A DNA stretch of 64,000 bases from Paratinospora sagittata (Eukaryota; Streptophyta; Magnoliopsida; Ranunculales; Menispermaceae): contig CM069607.1 of the NCBI GenBank assembly GCA_035771175.1, forward strand, positions 17,740,001 through 17,804,000, given 5' to 3'. Every line of letters begins with the position of its first letter. Position 1 is the stretch's first letter. The translations under genes and the position numbers were made by a program. Below, in pieces: positions 34,600-47,511 of this stretch. The notes beneath the pieces are model-generated. The model was not told where the DNA came from. It did not search any database and saw only the letters and a program-made list of their open reading frames with translations.

Positions 34600-37201
34600 T
34601 TAAGTTTTTCTCTTCTCTTTTTGAGACTCTCTTCGCAGTCCAACGCGGTTCTGCTCGGGGGAAGGTGCCAGTTCTAGAAGGAGTTATTATCTGAAGGTGG
34701 GAAACGAAACATAGGTTTGCGTGTAATACCCTAGGTTTGCACAAAAAAAAATTTGAACTTTGGGCAAGGTGCGCGAACGTTTGGACGCGTGCCCGAAAGT
34801 ACGGGCAGGGTGCCTGAACCTTCAGGCGTGCGCCCGAACCTTCGGGCACTCTTTTTATTTCCTATTTAAGGAACCCCCCTCATCATTTCTCACACCAAAA
34901 TCACTTCTCCTGTGATTTTTTTTTTCTCTCTCACTCATCTTGAGTTTTTGTCTTCACTTTGGAGAATCGGTTTTTTGAGACTCACTTCACGGTGCAATGC
35001 GATTCTTCTTAGGGGAAGGTGCCAGTTCTCGAAGGAGTTTTTATCTGAAGGTGGGAAACGAAACATAGGTTTGCGTGTCTTATAACTTTTATTAAAGGTT
35101 ACATTCATTTATCATTATGTCTACTATTCATTTACATTGCATTATTGCGTATAATGTTTATACTTGTCATACTTATGTCTGCATATTTGGAGTTCATGTA
35201 TTACACTGTTGCTATGGCAGATTAGTGGTCAATCTGGCTCAATTAGACTCAGTCTTGTCCCCAGTAACTTTAAATAGTGAACGGAAGACAGATTGCTGCT
35301 TTAGACAATTGGTATTTAAGTAGACCTCGTATCTCACCTCTCAACTGGAGACTGATCTGGTTTGTCTTATTTGAAAGTTATCAGCTTATACAAGTAATAC
35401 TGAATGTCCTAACCTTGCACGTGGTGATACCGACCCTAATAAGGATCACCAGACGTTGCCAAATCCTGTCTAATGTTAAGTAAAGACCGGGCCAGTTCAT
35501 GCATTAGCATCATACATAAGCACCACCTAGAGACGTATATGGTTTATGATTCATAGAATAGTTAGAAGCAATGCTCACTATTCATTATATTTCTCTGGAG
35601 ATGGACGTACAATGAGAACCCGACTACTCTTGGGAGGGACATCTGTACGTGAATCCAGAGCGTCGTTCCTGAAGAGGTACGTACAATGAGAACCCGACTA
35701 CTCCTGGGGAGGGACATCTGTACGTGAACTCAGGCGACGTACAATCATGAATCCAATACGAGACGGTGTCATGCATACATACATGTTGGATTGATTATGA
35801 TGCTCTGACGTGTATTCACGAACTATTTTACCCACTGAGTGTGTAGCTCACTTCATTGTTATTCAATTTTTCACAGGAGATTAGGGTGGACTGGGTGCAG
35901 GTTTTTGGGCCCACATTTTGTACCCTTTGTATTATTCATTGGGAATTTCGGGAGGATGTTCCCTTAACTATTTCATGTACAAATATATTCTGAAATTAAT
36001 AAAATCAGACTTGTACTTAATCGTGTATCCGCGCACTCGGTTATTGTTATAATGCATTCGCGCCCCGTCTGTGAGTGTCCCGCCAGTTTAGGCGCATTCG
36101 GGTAGGGTGTGACATTGTGTGTCTTATAACTTTTATTAAAGTTTACATTCATTTATCATTATGTCTACTATTCATTTACACTTCATTATTGCGTATAATG
36201 TTCATATCTGTCATACTTATGCTTGTATATTTGGAGTTCATGTGTTACACTATTACTATGTCGAATTAGTGGTCAATCTGACTCAACTAGACATTGTCTT
36301 GTCCACAGTAACTTTAAATAGTGAACGGGAGGTAGCGTGTTGCTCTAGATGATTGGTACTTAAGTAGAGCTCATGTCTCACCTCTCAAACCGGAGACTGA
36401 TCTGATTGGTCTTATTTGAAAGCTATCAGCTTGTACAAGTGATACTGAACATACTAACTTTACACGTGGTGATATTGACCTGATAAGAATCACCAGACGT
36501 TGCCAAATCCTCTCTAATGTTAGTAAAAATCGAACTTGTTCATGCATTGACATCATACATAAACACCACCTAGGTACGTAAGTAGTTTATGATCCACAAA
36601 ATAATTTGAAGCAATGCTCACTATTATTGATATTTCTCTGGAGAGGGACGTACAATGAGAACCTGGGTTTACCTGGGGATGGACATCTATACGTGAATCC
36701 AGGGCGGCGTTCCTGAGGAGGGACGTACAATGAGAACCTGGCTACACCTGGGGAGGGACATCTGTACGTGAACTCAGGCGATGTACAATCATAGAACCAT
36801 TACGAGACGGTGTCATGCATACATACATGTTGTATTGATTGTGATGTTATGATGTGTTTATGTGATATTTGATTATGAAGTTTCCTTTATTAATTATTAT
36901 ATTTACGAACTATTTTACCCACTGGGCGAGTAGCTCACCCCGTTGTTATCTAATTTTTCTCAGGAGATTAGGGTGGACTGGATGGAGGTTTTTTGACCCA
37001 CATTTTGTAACCCTAAACATTCATTAGAGATTTTGGAAGGACGTTCTCTTTATTATTTCATGTACAAAAATATATTCTGAAATTAATGAAATTAGACTTG
37101 TACATAGTTGTGTTCCTGCACACTCGGTTATTATTATAACGCATTCGCACCCTGCCTGTGGGTGTTTCATTGGTTTAAGCGTATCCGGGTGGGGTGTGAA
37201 A
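34451..37201 (+). mobile_element. Outer solo LTR, TGTAATACCC family, TSD TTAGA
   Basis: Starts TGGAATACCCTAGG and ends GGGGTGTGAAA, with perfect duplications TTAGA at 34446-34450 and 37202-37206. It is split by an inner copy of its own family (34722-36114), leaving about 1.35 kb. It has a (TC)n run at 34565-34592. The long open frames on both strands around it come from this microsatellite. Confidence 0.9.
34722..36114 (+). mobile_element. Inner solo LTR, same family, TSD TTGCG/TTGTG
   Basis: Starts TGTAATACCCTAGGTTTGCA and ends TAGGGTGTGACA. It is inserted in the outer copy after GGTTTGCG. The flanks TTGCG (34717-34721) and TTGTG (36115-36119) differ by one transition. The uninterrupted target GGTTTGCGTGTCTTATAAC can be read at 35067-35085 inside the inner copy itself, which confirms the junction. 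1393 bp, no coding sequence. Confidence 0.92.
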
Positions 37202-37206
37202 TTAGA

Positions 37207-38190
37207 TGCATCCATTTTGTAGAGAAAACATTCTAAGATGTGGGTGGTGTGAATTGATAGGGAAATTGATGTAAGAGATATATTATTGTTTTACTTATGT
37301 GATGGATGTGTAATGAATATATATATTCCATATTGACATGTTTCTTTGAATATGTTTGAGCTGGGTTTTAAATTGAGATAATTGGCTAGAGGTGATAGTG
37401 GGTGCTACGAGATTGTGAGTAATTCTTCCTTGTAGTCTTTATTTATAGCATTGTAAATTATATGCATAATTTGTAACTGTAAGCATGTTAATTAATGTAT
37501 ATGTGCATGTATTTGAGTTCATGAAATGAATTTTAAAATGGAGATGATTGTAGCATTACTGAGAATGTGTTTAGGCTCATAAATCCATTTCATAACTTTA
37601 TTCTTGGGAAAAAGTACACGCGTGTTAATTCTCCTTAAACCCTAACATTTAATAAAATTAATAATTCTTAAAAATTAATTATATTATTTTAATAAAATTA
37701 ATGAAGTTGTTTTCAATAAAATAAAAAAGGTATTACCACTTATTTAAAATCACTTTCGTATGATAGAAAGATCACTTTTTCTCAAAAATCACTTTTTTGA
37801 CCCTGCAAAAAATAAACACAACCCAGACACCACATTACCCCATATCATAGAGAAATTATTACTATTAAAAAGACGATAAAAGTAATATACATATATAAAG
37901 CTGTACTATCATGCCCGGCTAATTTTGGTTTAAAAGCAGGCCAGTCTTACCCTGCGATTCGAAGCGGGCGCCCCACGGAAAGTTACTCGTGAAAGGGATC
38001 CCACCATCTCTATTCGTCTCTTCTATTTATCTCCTTATTTGATGCCGACTGAATCCTAGAAATAGGAGATCTCCTGCGTGGGTCCCATTGCACGACACGT
38101 GGAATGTGGACCCGACTCTCTCCCCGGTGTCACTTACAGCCCGGTGTGTACTCCCATTCTTTCTCCGTGACCACCAAGGATCTCTCCGTC
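37207..38190. other. Sequence upstream of the folate-biopterin transporter gene
   Basis: AT-rich, partly retrotransposon-like to about 37600, then apparently single-copy. From about 37915 it is more GC-rich (GCGGGCGCCCCACGG near 37963), which may be the proximal promoter. No open frame with family features. Confidence 0.4.
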
Positions 38191-38374
38191 TATATATATT
38201 TTCCTCTTTTATATATATATATATTTTTTAAGGAATTAGAATACCCTCGCCTGCACTCCTTCACTCTTCTAGATTCCTCTTCTCTTCTTCTTCTTCCTTC
38301 CTTTGTAAACATATCTCAGACGACATTAATCTAATCTCTCTTTAATTAGATTCAAAAACAACATCTGAAAAGCC
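38191..38374 (+). promoter_or_regulatory. Probable core promoter and 5' leader of the transporter gene
   Basis: A CTATATATATTTTCC-like TATA region (38190-38228, with a second TA run) is followed by a CT-rich leader (CTCTTCTTCTTCTTCC near 38282) and the ATG at 38375 in context AAAAGCCATGATA. TATA plus Y-rich leader is common in plant genes. The transcription start is not known. Confidence 0.45.
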
Positions 38375-41300
38375 ATGATAAGCAGTACTGCAGCAAGAAC
38401 AGCATCTGATGCAAGCCCTTTTGTTGTTGTACTGACCCAAGCATTTAGAAATCCAAAGAAACCTTCTTTTTCTACTCTCAATTTCGCTTTCGGCTTTCAC
38501 ACTCACACCCAGTTTCTGAAACTCTCATTGTTATCTTCAAAAAACTCATCAGTAAAACCACCCAAGACCAATCTCCTCAAACAAACTATCACATTGAACC
38601 CCCATGAAGTAGTAGTCCCTCCTCCTATTCAACCCAGCAGCAACAGCAATGAAAACAGAAGAAGAAGTTGCAAGAAGAAGCAGAAGAAGACAGATGCTTC
38701 TAATTTTCTTGTGGGTGGTAAACAGATGTTGATTTTGTGTGGGTTTGGGTACTGGGTGCAAGGATTCAGGTGTTTTCCATGGATGGCGCTCAACTTTCAC
38801 ATGGCACATTCTCTGAAACTTCATCCTTCAGTGTTACAGCTTGTGCAGAATTTTGGTAGCTTGCCCATGGTGGCCAAGCCTCTTTATGGGGTTCTCTCTG
38901 ATGCTCTGTACATTGGTTCTGCTCATAGAATACCTTATATTTCTATTGGAGGTTTGTTTGTTTGTTTGTCGTAATTTCTTATTTTTCTTCCATTCTACCA
39001 TTTTTTTTTTCGTGATTATCCCATATTTGAATCTCTTTTAATTTGTGTAGCATTTTCTTTTAACAAAAATTCATATATTTCTAGTTAAAATTTGCTGCCT
39101 TTTTTTTTCTTTGGGTTAGGGATATTTATTTCAATGTTCTTCACTAACATAGAGAATCAAGGGATAATACATTTCTGTGGGTTACTAAGAATTTTGCTCT
39201 GATTGCTTTAATGCTTTATTTGGTTTTTAACTTAGAAGTTGAAGAAGTTTGAAACAGCCTTTGAAAAAGGGCAGGATTAATAATTTTTGAGAGTTGGAGG
39301 TATCTAACATGCATGAAATTACTCTTTAAGTGCTTGAAATAGTAAATAAGGCATTCGCCATGCAGTTTGTGTCAGAAACCAATTGACCTAAAAGCTAGCA
39401 ATAACTTTTAGGTAGAGGAGGGGGTCTTGAAAATAAAATCAGCTAGTCACCCCTCCAAATGCCTATTGAGAGAAAAGGGTTTTTGAGTAGCTAAGGGAAT
39501 TGGTAATTTGGTATGCTCTATTGGTAGCTAGATCCTTAATCTTGTAGAGCTAGGGGATGCTGAGTTTCTTCATTGAAGCTTGATGACGGACTAGAGTTTT
39601 TGAGGTGTCAAACTTTCTGTTCTTTGCCATTGGTGCCCTTGACAAGGGCATGTGTTGTTACTTGTTAGGGAGGAGAGACCATCATCTTTTCATGTCTATA
39701 TGCAAAGTGGTATTATTTGAGAAACATGAGGAGAGGGTAATGGTAATTGGTATTAGATTCTTTGCTTTCTATATGCATTAGAAAGCGAAGAATCTGTTGA
39801 GGAAAGAGAAAACAAGATAGAACAATTGCAAAGGTCTTGAGTTGTTTGATGGCTAAAGATGCTTTGCTTTACTTTGCTGGATTCTTTATTGAGCTTTAGG
39901 AAGAGTTTGAAGCTGAGAAGAGAAATGTGACTGCTGGCATTTGTAGAAAACAGGTCCTTGAACATCTTGGCAAGATCATTGCTTACATGAGTTATAAACT
40001 ATTTGGGGAAGGGAAAGCAGAACGCTAACACCAATTCCTTGTATAATCCTAGTGCAACATGCAGGATGCAGATTTGACTGTTAGGTTATGTAAGCACGGT
40101 AGGTTCAATGAGAGAATTAGTCTAATTTTTGAATAGGCATGACTTAGTTTAGATTTTACAAGCTGCAGTACAGTTTCTCTTAGTAACAAGAAAGCTCTCA
40201 AAAGCTCAAGTTTTCCTTTTCTTTTTTTTCTTTTTTTCTTTTTTTAATTCTTTTGCGTCTTGCGAGGAAAGGGAGAGATGGTTACCAAAGCACAAATTTG
40301 CAGTAGTGAATTCTTGAGATGCCTGGCCTAAGTGATGGAAAGGAGGTCAAGTGAGGAGATAAACCTGAGAACTGAAGTCAGGATCAAGTAGAAACCATAG
40401 TTATTTGAGATCTTGATTTTATCTTTTTTTTTTTCTTTTTCTTTTCTTTTCTTCTTCTTCTTATTATTATTTTTAGGGATAATTAGTATAATGACTTCAA
40501 ACTCAGAGATTAAGAATTTTGGAAGCTTTACCAAGATTGGTGTGCTTGTGCTTTTTCTGGCAACTAGAAACTTCACGGTGTACATTATCTTACCACGAAT
40601 CCGAGCATGAAACAATACTTCACAGCCCAAGAATCCTATAATTTTTCTACCCATGGATTTGAGACCATTAATCCAAAAAACTCAATCGCCAGAAGTTTTT
40701 TTTTTCCTTTGTTTTATAGTTGTGCAATTTGTTCAGAATAGATGATATTAAAGTTCACCCCATACATGGATGAAACTAACACTAGACTATGCTACTTTTA
40801 TTTCATGATGACCACAATTATCTAGAAAATGTTCTTTCATAACATCTATCTGGAACAACCAATGCCTTCCTTGCCCCTTTAAGTTGCATGTTTTAGAGGG
40901 CTAAACTTAAGATGCTATCATTGTTTATTCACTATAACAAGATGACATTGTCATTTATGGCTTGTGAAACTTTATTATGATAAACAGAGGCAGTTTATGG
41001 GCCTAACTTCTTTCAATTTATATCTCTAATGACGCTGTGACATTAGTTGCTGATATAGATTATACTACAGTTTTTCTGCAGGTTTTGTCTTGGGGATCAT
41101 TGGCATTTATCCCAGTTGCAGGAAAAGGTCTTACTGCACTAATGATATGCATTCTTTTTGCAAGTTTTGGAGCATCTATCACAGAAGTTGCGAAAGATGC
41201 TCTTATTGCTGAGTATGGGCAAAAACATAAAGTGAGTGGCCTCCAGGCTTTTACTTTTATGGTTCTTGCTGCTGGAGGAATCTTTGGGAACTTGTTTGGT

Positions 41301-42173
41301 GGATATTACTTACACAAGACACAGCAAACAAAGTCAATGTTTCTTTTATTTGCTCTGTTACTTTCACTTCAAAATGCAGTTTCCTTATTGACCAGAGAGG
41401 AATCTCTTGGTTTGCCACCACCGCTATCAAATCACCTTAGAAGAAAGCCGATTCTAGAAGTTCTTGGTGATCGATTCTCCATTCTGATCACAGCAATTAG
41501 CGAAAAGAGAATTCTCTTTCCTCTATGCTGGATTGTAGCTTCTATCTCTATAGTCCCAATTCTGTCAGGAGCCATTTTCTGCTACCAAACCCAATTCCTT
41601 AAGCTTGATGCTTCAATCATCGGGATGTCTAAAGTCATTGGGCAATTGATGCTTATCTTAGCTACTGTAATCTACGAACGCTATGGGAAAAAAATCCCCA
41701 TGAGTAAATTAATAGGTACTGTACAGATAATGTATGCCGTTTCCCTTCTTCTAGACCTGATTTTGATAAAGCAGATCAATGTAAGAGTGGGAGTTTCTAA
41801 TGAGGCATATGCATTGTGCTTGTCAAGCTTAGCTGAAACTATAAGTCAGTTTAAGCTCTTGCCCTTCTCTGTTCTGTTTGCGAAGCTATGCCCACCAGGT
41901 TGCGAAGGATCACTTACTTCTTTCTTAGCTTCTGCCCTTTGCTTATCTTACCTTGTCAGCAGCCTTTTGGGCGTTGGTTTGGCTACTTTGATTGGAATAT
42001 CTTATGGTGAATACTCGAACTTAGGATGGGGTATTATGCTACAGTTTGTAGCAGCTTTGGTTCCTCTGGGATGGACATCTTGTTTGTCAATGCATCAAGT
42101 TGGAAAAGAAGAGCAGAGGAAGAAGAGTACAAGTAAAAAAACGAGTCAAAGACATACGAAGCTCAAGAGATGA
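38375..42173 (+). CDS. Probable folate-biopterin transporter (FBT family, plastid-type), 2 exons
   Basis: Major-facilitator-type membrane carrier of the plant folate-biopterin transporter (BT1) family, probably in the plastid envelope. Exon 1 is 38375-38951 and exon 2 is 41071-42173, together 1680 nt and 559 aa. The intron (2119 nt) starts GTTTGT and ends CTACAG. This acceptor, and not the CTGCAG ten bases later, keeps the frame and gives SIGVFLQVLSWGSLAF, the expected family sequence. Residues 1 to about 110 are Ser/Lys-rich with few acids, like a transit peptide, ending in a KKKQKK patch. The first membrane block follows at GGKQMLILCGFGYWVQGFRC. Family hallmarks: PWMALNFHM, the loop MVAKPLYGVLSDA, AKDALIAEYGQ and GGIFGNLFGGYY. 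The C-tail is Lys-rich. It resembles the Arabidopsis members annotated as FBT8/FBT9; the true substrate is unproven. Confidence 0.88.
38952..41070 (+). other. Intron of the transporter gene (2119 nt)
   Basis: GT at 38952-38953 and AG at 41069-41070. It has polypyrimidine runs near 40215 and 40425 and no recognisable transposon or coding sequence. The open frames inside it (for example 40328-40654 on minus) are low-complexity. An extra small exon cannot be excluded, but none is needed for a continuous family-like protein. Confidence 0.75.
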
Positions 42174-43191
42174 CAAACAATTATATATTAAGCTTCTTAT
42201 ATACTGTACAAAGATTTCTGATGAGTGTACGTAAAAATATATCTTCGGCAACTCACACAGTTAAAAAGTTTTTGGGCCCAATTGTAAGGATGGGTGACCG
42301 TCTACGTAGTTTTCATCTTATTCTTTCGCCCTCTTCGCCTCTGTCCTCCTTTCACTTGATGTGAATGGTTGATGGAGAAGTCATGATGTAATTTGCGTAG
42401 GTGGTGTCATGTCTTAGTGTATAATTTGCCTCATTTGTTTTTAATATCAATGTATTTAGAAACTTTCTCAAAAAATATATAGTAAATGCTTTAAAATGAA
42501 ATATTGTTATAGATTCATGACAAACTTAATTAAGTTAAAATAATTGACATGATGTCACGAGGGTATATGCTCTAACGAAAGAATACCAAATCCTTGTATG
42601 TAATGATAACATGAAGTGAGCAATCTTAGGTACATCCTAAAAGCTCTTAAAATAGTATTTCTAGCCAATATAATTATTAAAGGAAATTTGGTAAAGCAAT
42701 TTTAAAATTTAGGGTAAAGGTTGAGTTGGTGGGGCTGTATTTTTCACTAACCCAACATGGTCGGTCCTATGTAAAAAATATTATTTTATGGGGACTCCTA
42801 TTTAAGTAGGCCTTCACAACTTTGGGTTAGCCAATAGAAGAAGTTTGGGAGGAGCAATTTGCAGAAAAGGAGTGACTTCCTTCTCCCTATTTATCCAAAT
42901 TGGGACAAAAATAAATTGGGTTTCTCACTTCAATCAAGTTAAAAAAAAAAAAAAAGGCGTTAATGTTAGTTAAAAATCATCAATATCATTTGCTAGAGGT
43001 ATCTTGAAAAATCTAAATTGACAATTTAGTATCTATTATAAATCATAACTTATATAGAGTATGTTATTTATTTGCCTTTTTGAGTAAGCAATATTCTCCA
43101 ACTATTATATATAAAACCAACTAGGTGTCATTTGAGACTATAAAATTGTTGTAGGGAAGGTGCATCTTAATTATAGGATGGGTACGTAGTG
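42174..43191. other. Downstream of the transporter gene, no further gene seen
   Basis: The first 250-300 bp are probably the 3' untranslated region. The rest is AT-rich with a poly-A run at about 42940-42955. No element end or gene was recognised. Confidence 0.4.
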
Positions 43192-43532
43192 TTGGACACC
43201 TAGAATTGGATGTTTTGGCCAATTTAAACAATTAATAACTTATCTTGTGTGTTCCTTAAATTGGTTGAGGTATTTTATCAAATAGATCATGTATAATAAT
43301 AAAGTGCAGAAAGTAAATGCAAAGAGACAAGAATTTTTATGTGGTTCAAAAGTCTTTTTCCTACCTCTACACCCAGAGAAACCTTATCTAGAATTCTACT
43401 ATCTCAGATTCGCTTCAAGCGTGTGAATCAAACTGTTACAAGTGCATTTTTACAGGTTCAAGGTAAACCTATCCTTTTACGAGCTAAGGATGAACCTACA
43501 ATATCCTTTTGTGAGATAAAGATGAACCTAAT
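43192..43532 (-). mobile_element. Fragment of another LTR (probable)
   Basis: Begins TGTTGGACACCTAG. It has the text AAGAGACAAG and TTTATGTGGTTCAAAAG plus tCTACACCC words, like the ends of large plant LTRs in minus orientation. It is cut on the right by the LTR 43533-46395. Assignment by resemblance only. Confidence 0.35.
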
Positions 43533-46395
43533 TGTTGGCCCAAATATGTGTCCAAGAGGGGGGTGAATTGGACAGTTGCAAATTAAGCAGGTAAATAAAA
43601 TTTGCAATGATAAGAAATTTACAGTTTGGCAAATAAGATAAATGAACACACAAGATTTAAAGCGATTCAACTAAATGCCTACCTCCACTACTTAACTTCT
43701 TCAGTTAAGATTTTCAAACTTTACTAAGGGTACCTCTTCACAGGTGAGGATCAAACCCATACATTGTCTCAACTTTGCAGGTGTGAGACAACCTTCACAG
43801 TACTTAACTTACACAGGTGTGAGTTTACCTAACCTACTCAACTACACAAGTGTGAGCCTACCACTAACTCAACTTCATGGGTGTGAGCCTACCACTAAGT
43901 TAACCTTACACAAAGGATAACAACACAACTTAAATAGTTGTAGAACAATATACGATATGAGACTATCTTCAGAGTGCGAAATCAAATTTTCAAAAAATTT
44001 TCAACTTCATCTTGAAGTTAGATATTTATAAGCAAGAGTTGTGCCGAAGTTCATTGATTGGGATTTCGAAACCGTTGTGAGAGAGATTTGAATTTTGAAT
44101 CAAACGATTCGATTCTTTCATGAGAATGGCAAGAAAATGAACGTTGAAGTTTTTTGATCAGTAACAGTTGACACGAATTAGGAAATGATCAATGAAACAA
44201 CTTTATCAAAGTTTCATAAAAGACAGTGTTAGTGACTGACACAATTATGAATAGCATCCTAAAACTGGTGAGCGGCTTGAAACAATTGAGACTCAGACAA
44301 CTCAAATGGACAGGAGCGTCCTGACGCATCAATAGCATCCTAAAAGATAGCCAACCCGAGAGTGACTTGAACATAATCATTTCAGAGAGGACATTATTGA
44401 ACTTGAGCGTCCTACTGGACCATGCTCCAAGATTTACCAAAAATCTTGAGCATTCTGTAGTATAACAACGTCCTGCAGTGTAGGCCTGATTTCAAGTAAC
44501 TGACCACTGCATGAGTGTCCTGAATGCCATGAGTGTCCTGAAAGACACTGGTTGAAATTCAACTTATTTTTGAAAAATCTTTTGACTCGAAATCAGATTG
44601 AGTTGAAGTTGCTTTTGGATCAAAATCATTATTCTAAAGAAGTCTTTCAAATGCATTTTTGAATTGAAACACTTGATTTGAGTAATGATTAAATTCTTTG
44701 GAATCAAAATAAATTTTGAATAATAAAAATAGCTTAGAAAAACGTTTTGACTAAGGATGATGCTGAAGTATGATGAGTAAGGTTCTACATTCTAGGTTTA
44801 CTACAATACTATAACACATTCATGTCTCGAGTCTTGATTGACCACATCTTCATTTGAACTTAGCTTGATTTTTTCTCAATGGAGTGAATTTGCTCGAGAC
44901 ATTTCTTTAATGCTTAACTGAAACACTTAGCATATTTGTTAATTCATAAGATGGAATAGTTTGCAATCATCAAAACATTCTTCATGCGGTCTCTTGAGAT
45001 AACACTAACTTTGATTCCAACCTTGGAATTTCAAGTGAACCACAATCACTTGACTTGACTTGTTTCAACTAGAAACAAGTCAAATAGAGTAAGTACAAGG
45101 ATTAAAATGTTTGTTCTATGTAAATAGAATAATTACAATGAAGCTCAAGAGATACAAATGATCATTACAAGATATGGAATATTAAGCTCAAGATTGGAGA
45201 GAGATCTTATATACAATATTACCTTACTTGCATCAATAGTTGCTTAAGAATGATTTGAAGAAGCTTTAGAATGATAAACAAGATGCAAGCTTTGAAAACA
45301 CCTTTAAACCAACTGGTTTTTATCTTTGAAACTTGGAAAATGGAGAAAAAATCTTTGAAACTTTGAAGCCACTCAAGTTTCTCTCATTTTGGTCTCTCAA
45401 AGTGAAAATGAGTTAAGGGAGTGTATTTATACGTCCAAAAGAAATTATAGCCGTTGGATGTAAAATCAAGATCTTTTGGATTTTAAAATTTCAGATTTTA
45501 AAAGTGAAAATCACGCTTAAACCCATGGAAACGTGTTTCCTTGGGTGAAAACACGTTTTTAGAAGATATTCCAGAAACCCCCATTCTGGACATTTTGATA
45601 GAAAGGCGTTTTAGTCAAAGAAACTCATTTCTGTCAAATCCAGTCGACTGGTTTTGACCAGTCTGCTACATTTTCTTTATGAAAATTTGGATTTTGGATA
45701 TGCAAATTTGTGGGCATGTTCGGACATTAAAATACAATTGAAATACATCTAGTTTGATTATTTTAACCTTTTGAAAACACTTCAATCAAAGATTTGAAGG
45801 CTTGATTCAAAACAAGTGAATTCAACACTTAAGTGTATGAGTTTTTGAAATAGACAAGTAGAAAGGTGATTTTGATAAAACTAAAACATGCACGATTCAA
45901 ACAAGTTTAAAATAGTTTAAGAATGTTAACTAAACATGTTTGAATGCTTGAAAACCATTTTTAGAGAAAATAAAATGCATGCATGAATTTTAAAGAAAAC
46001 TTGAGTAACATGAGTACAAGTAGGCTTACAACCTAAATGAAGAACTATGAAGATATGCTCTCATTCTCTTTTCTTTATCTTGGCACATTCAAGCTTCGAT
46101 TTAGTCTTCATTTGATCCACTTGATTGAGCTTGAAGGTACTTGAATCTTGTATTGACCTTAACTTTGATCTCTAATGTTGAACATACTCAATTCAATCAA
46201 TTAGCACCATGGTTATATTGTTTGTTCGTATCAAAACACTTAGAAGAATTCTACGTGGAAAATCACTTAGGTCAACAATCTTTCCATTTTTTATGATGAC
46301 AAACAATATAAATAGCATATATATGATGAATTATAAAAATCACATGCTATGACATAATTCAATTCAAAATGGTGTTGTTTATATAGATTGTAACA
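43533..46395 (-). mobile_element. 3' LTR of a large-LTR element, subtype 2, minus
   Basis: The left edge is TGTTGGCCCAAATATGTGTC (43533) and the right edge (minus start TGTTACAATCTATATAAAC) is 46395. It is followed directly by the minus-strand polypurine tract ATCAAAAGGGGGAGAAG (46396-46412). It shows the CCAAGAGGGGGGTGAATTGG signature, tandem CAGGTGTGAG units (43740-43910) and repeated GAGTGTCCTG/GAGCGTCCT words (44310-44545). About 2.86 kb, no coding sequence. Confidence 0.75.
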
Positions 46396-47400
46396 CTTCT
46401 CCCCCTTTTGATATCATCAAAAAGCATCTAAGAATTTTCTAAATTCTCATGGAGAAATTTCTAGGACATAGCATTAAAATACAAGAGCCTCCCTTTAAAA
46501 AGGAAATGGAGACTCCTCCTAAAACCATGCATTTAATACTCAAGAAGATTCATGATATACAATCAAGGTGAAGCACACATGAATACATAGATGATATCAT
46601 ATCACAAGACAGCTCATGAGAATCAAGAATTAGAAGCATATATAGAAATGTAATGATAATTTGACAACTTGAAGCATAGGCTAGTTAGAGATGAGTATTT
46701 GAATATGCACGGGCTAGCCAATGTTAGGAACTTATGGATGCATATGAGATATAAATGTTTTTCAAAGCACCTGGCAAGCAAGGATTAATTCATAAAGAAT
46801 TTAAGCACAAGCAATTCATTCTCATGAGACTAGGCAAAGACATTTTTAATTAAAGCATGGCCTAGACATATATCAAAAGCATAACATAGGCAAGGTTTTT
46901 GAAATTTAGCATTGCCTAGCTACCATGATTCTAATGAAATGCAAAAGATGATGTTAAAGCTCAAAACATTCATTAGAAATCTAATTTCTAAGCATTTGAT
47001 GCATAAATGATAAGATTTAAACCATGCATCAAAATCAAGTGTATATGGAAAGGTAATGCTAAAATATAATTAAGAAGAGCATAGACAATTACTTTCCAAG
47101 ATGTTAGGCTAATGTAAAAATATGAAATTATGCACATAGCCTATAGGAATTTTCAAAGGGATTCATTTGACAAAATATGTGGCATAGATCATTGAATCAC
47201 ACATATACATGAATCATACATATATAGAAATTTTATAAGTTGTAGTACCAAGCATAGTCATGATTCAAGTGGAATAGCATAGGCAAATTAAATAAGGAAT
47301 ATAATGCAAGGCCTAGCCATTTAGTCTATAAAGATGCAAAGAGATTTTCATGAAATGTGTGCATAAATATATATGTAATATTCAAAATGGTTTTGAAAAG
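46396..47400 (-). mobile_element. Internal 3' region of the same large-LTR element
   Basis: Starts with the polypurine tract and the ATCATCAAAAAG word. It then runs as AT-rich, non-coding sequence. No pol sequence is reached before a different LTR begins around 47400, so the element is truncated. Confidence 0.45.
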
Positions 47401-47511
47401 TTGGGAGAATCATGACTTTGAATCATTTTGATATTTGATGAGTTCATAAAAACGTGTATTTTTACTCTTAAAAATAGTATTTTAGGTTAGAAAAATTAAA
47501 AAAAGATTAGA

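Noticed and set aside
34446..34849. Open frames on both strands with Arg-Glu or Ser-Leu runs
   Set aside because: They come from the (TC)n microsatellite inside a solo LTR.
40328..40654. 108-aa minus frame and 65-aa + frame in the transporter intron
   Set aside because: Low-complexity Lys or Phe runs from a polypyrimidine tract; no family features.
41037..41070. GTG start at 41037 for the second transporter exon
   Set aside because: This stretch is intron; the acceptor at 41070 joins exon 1 in frame, and the text before it matches nothing in the family.
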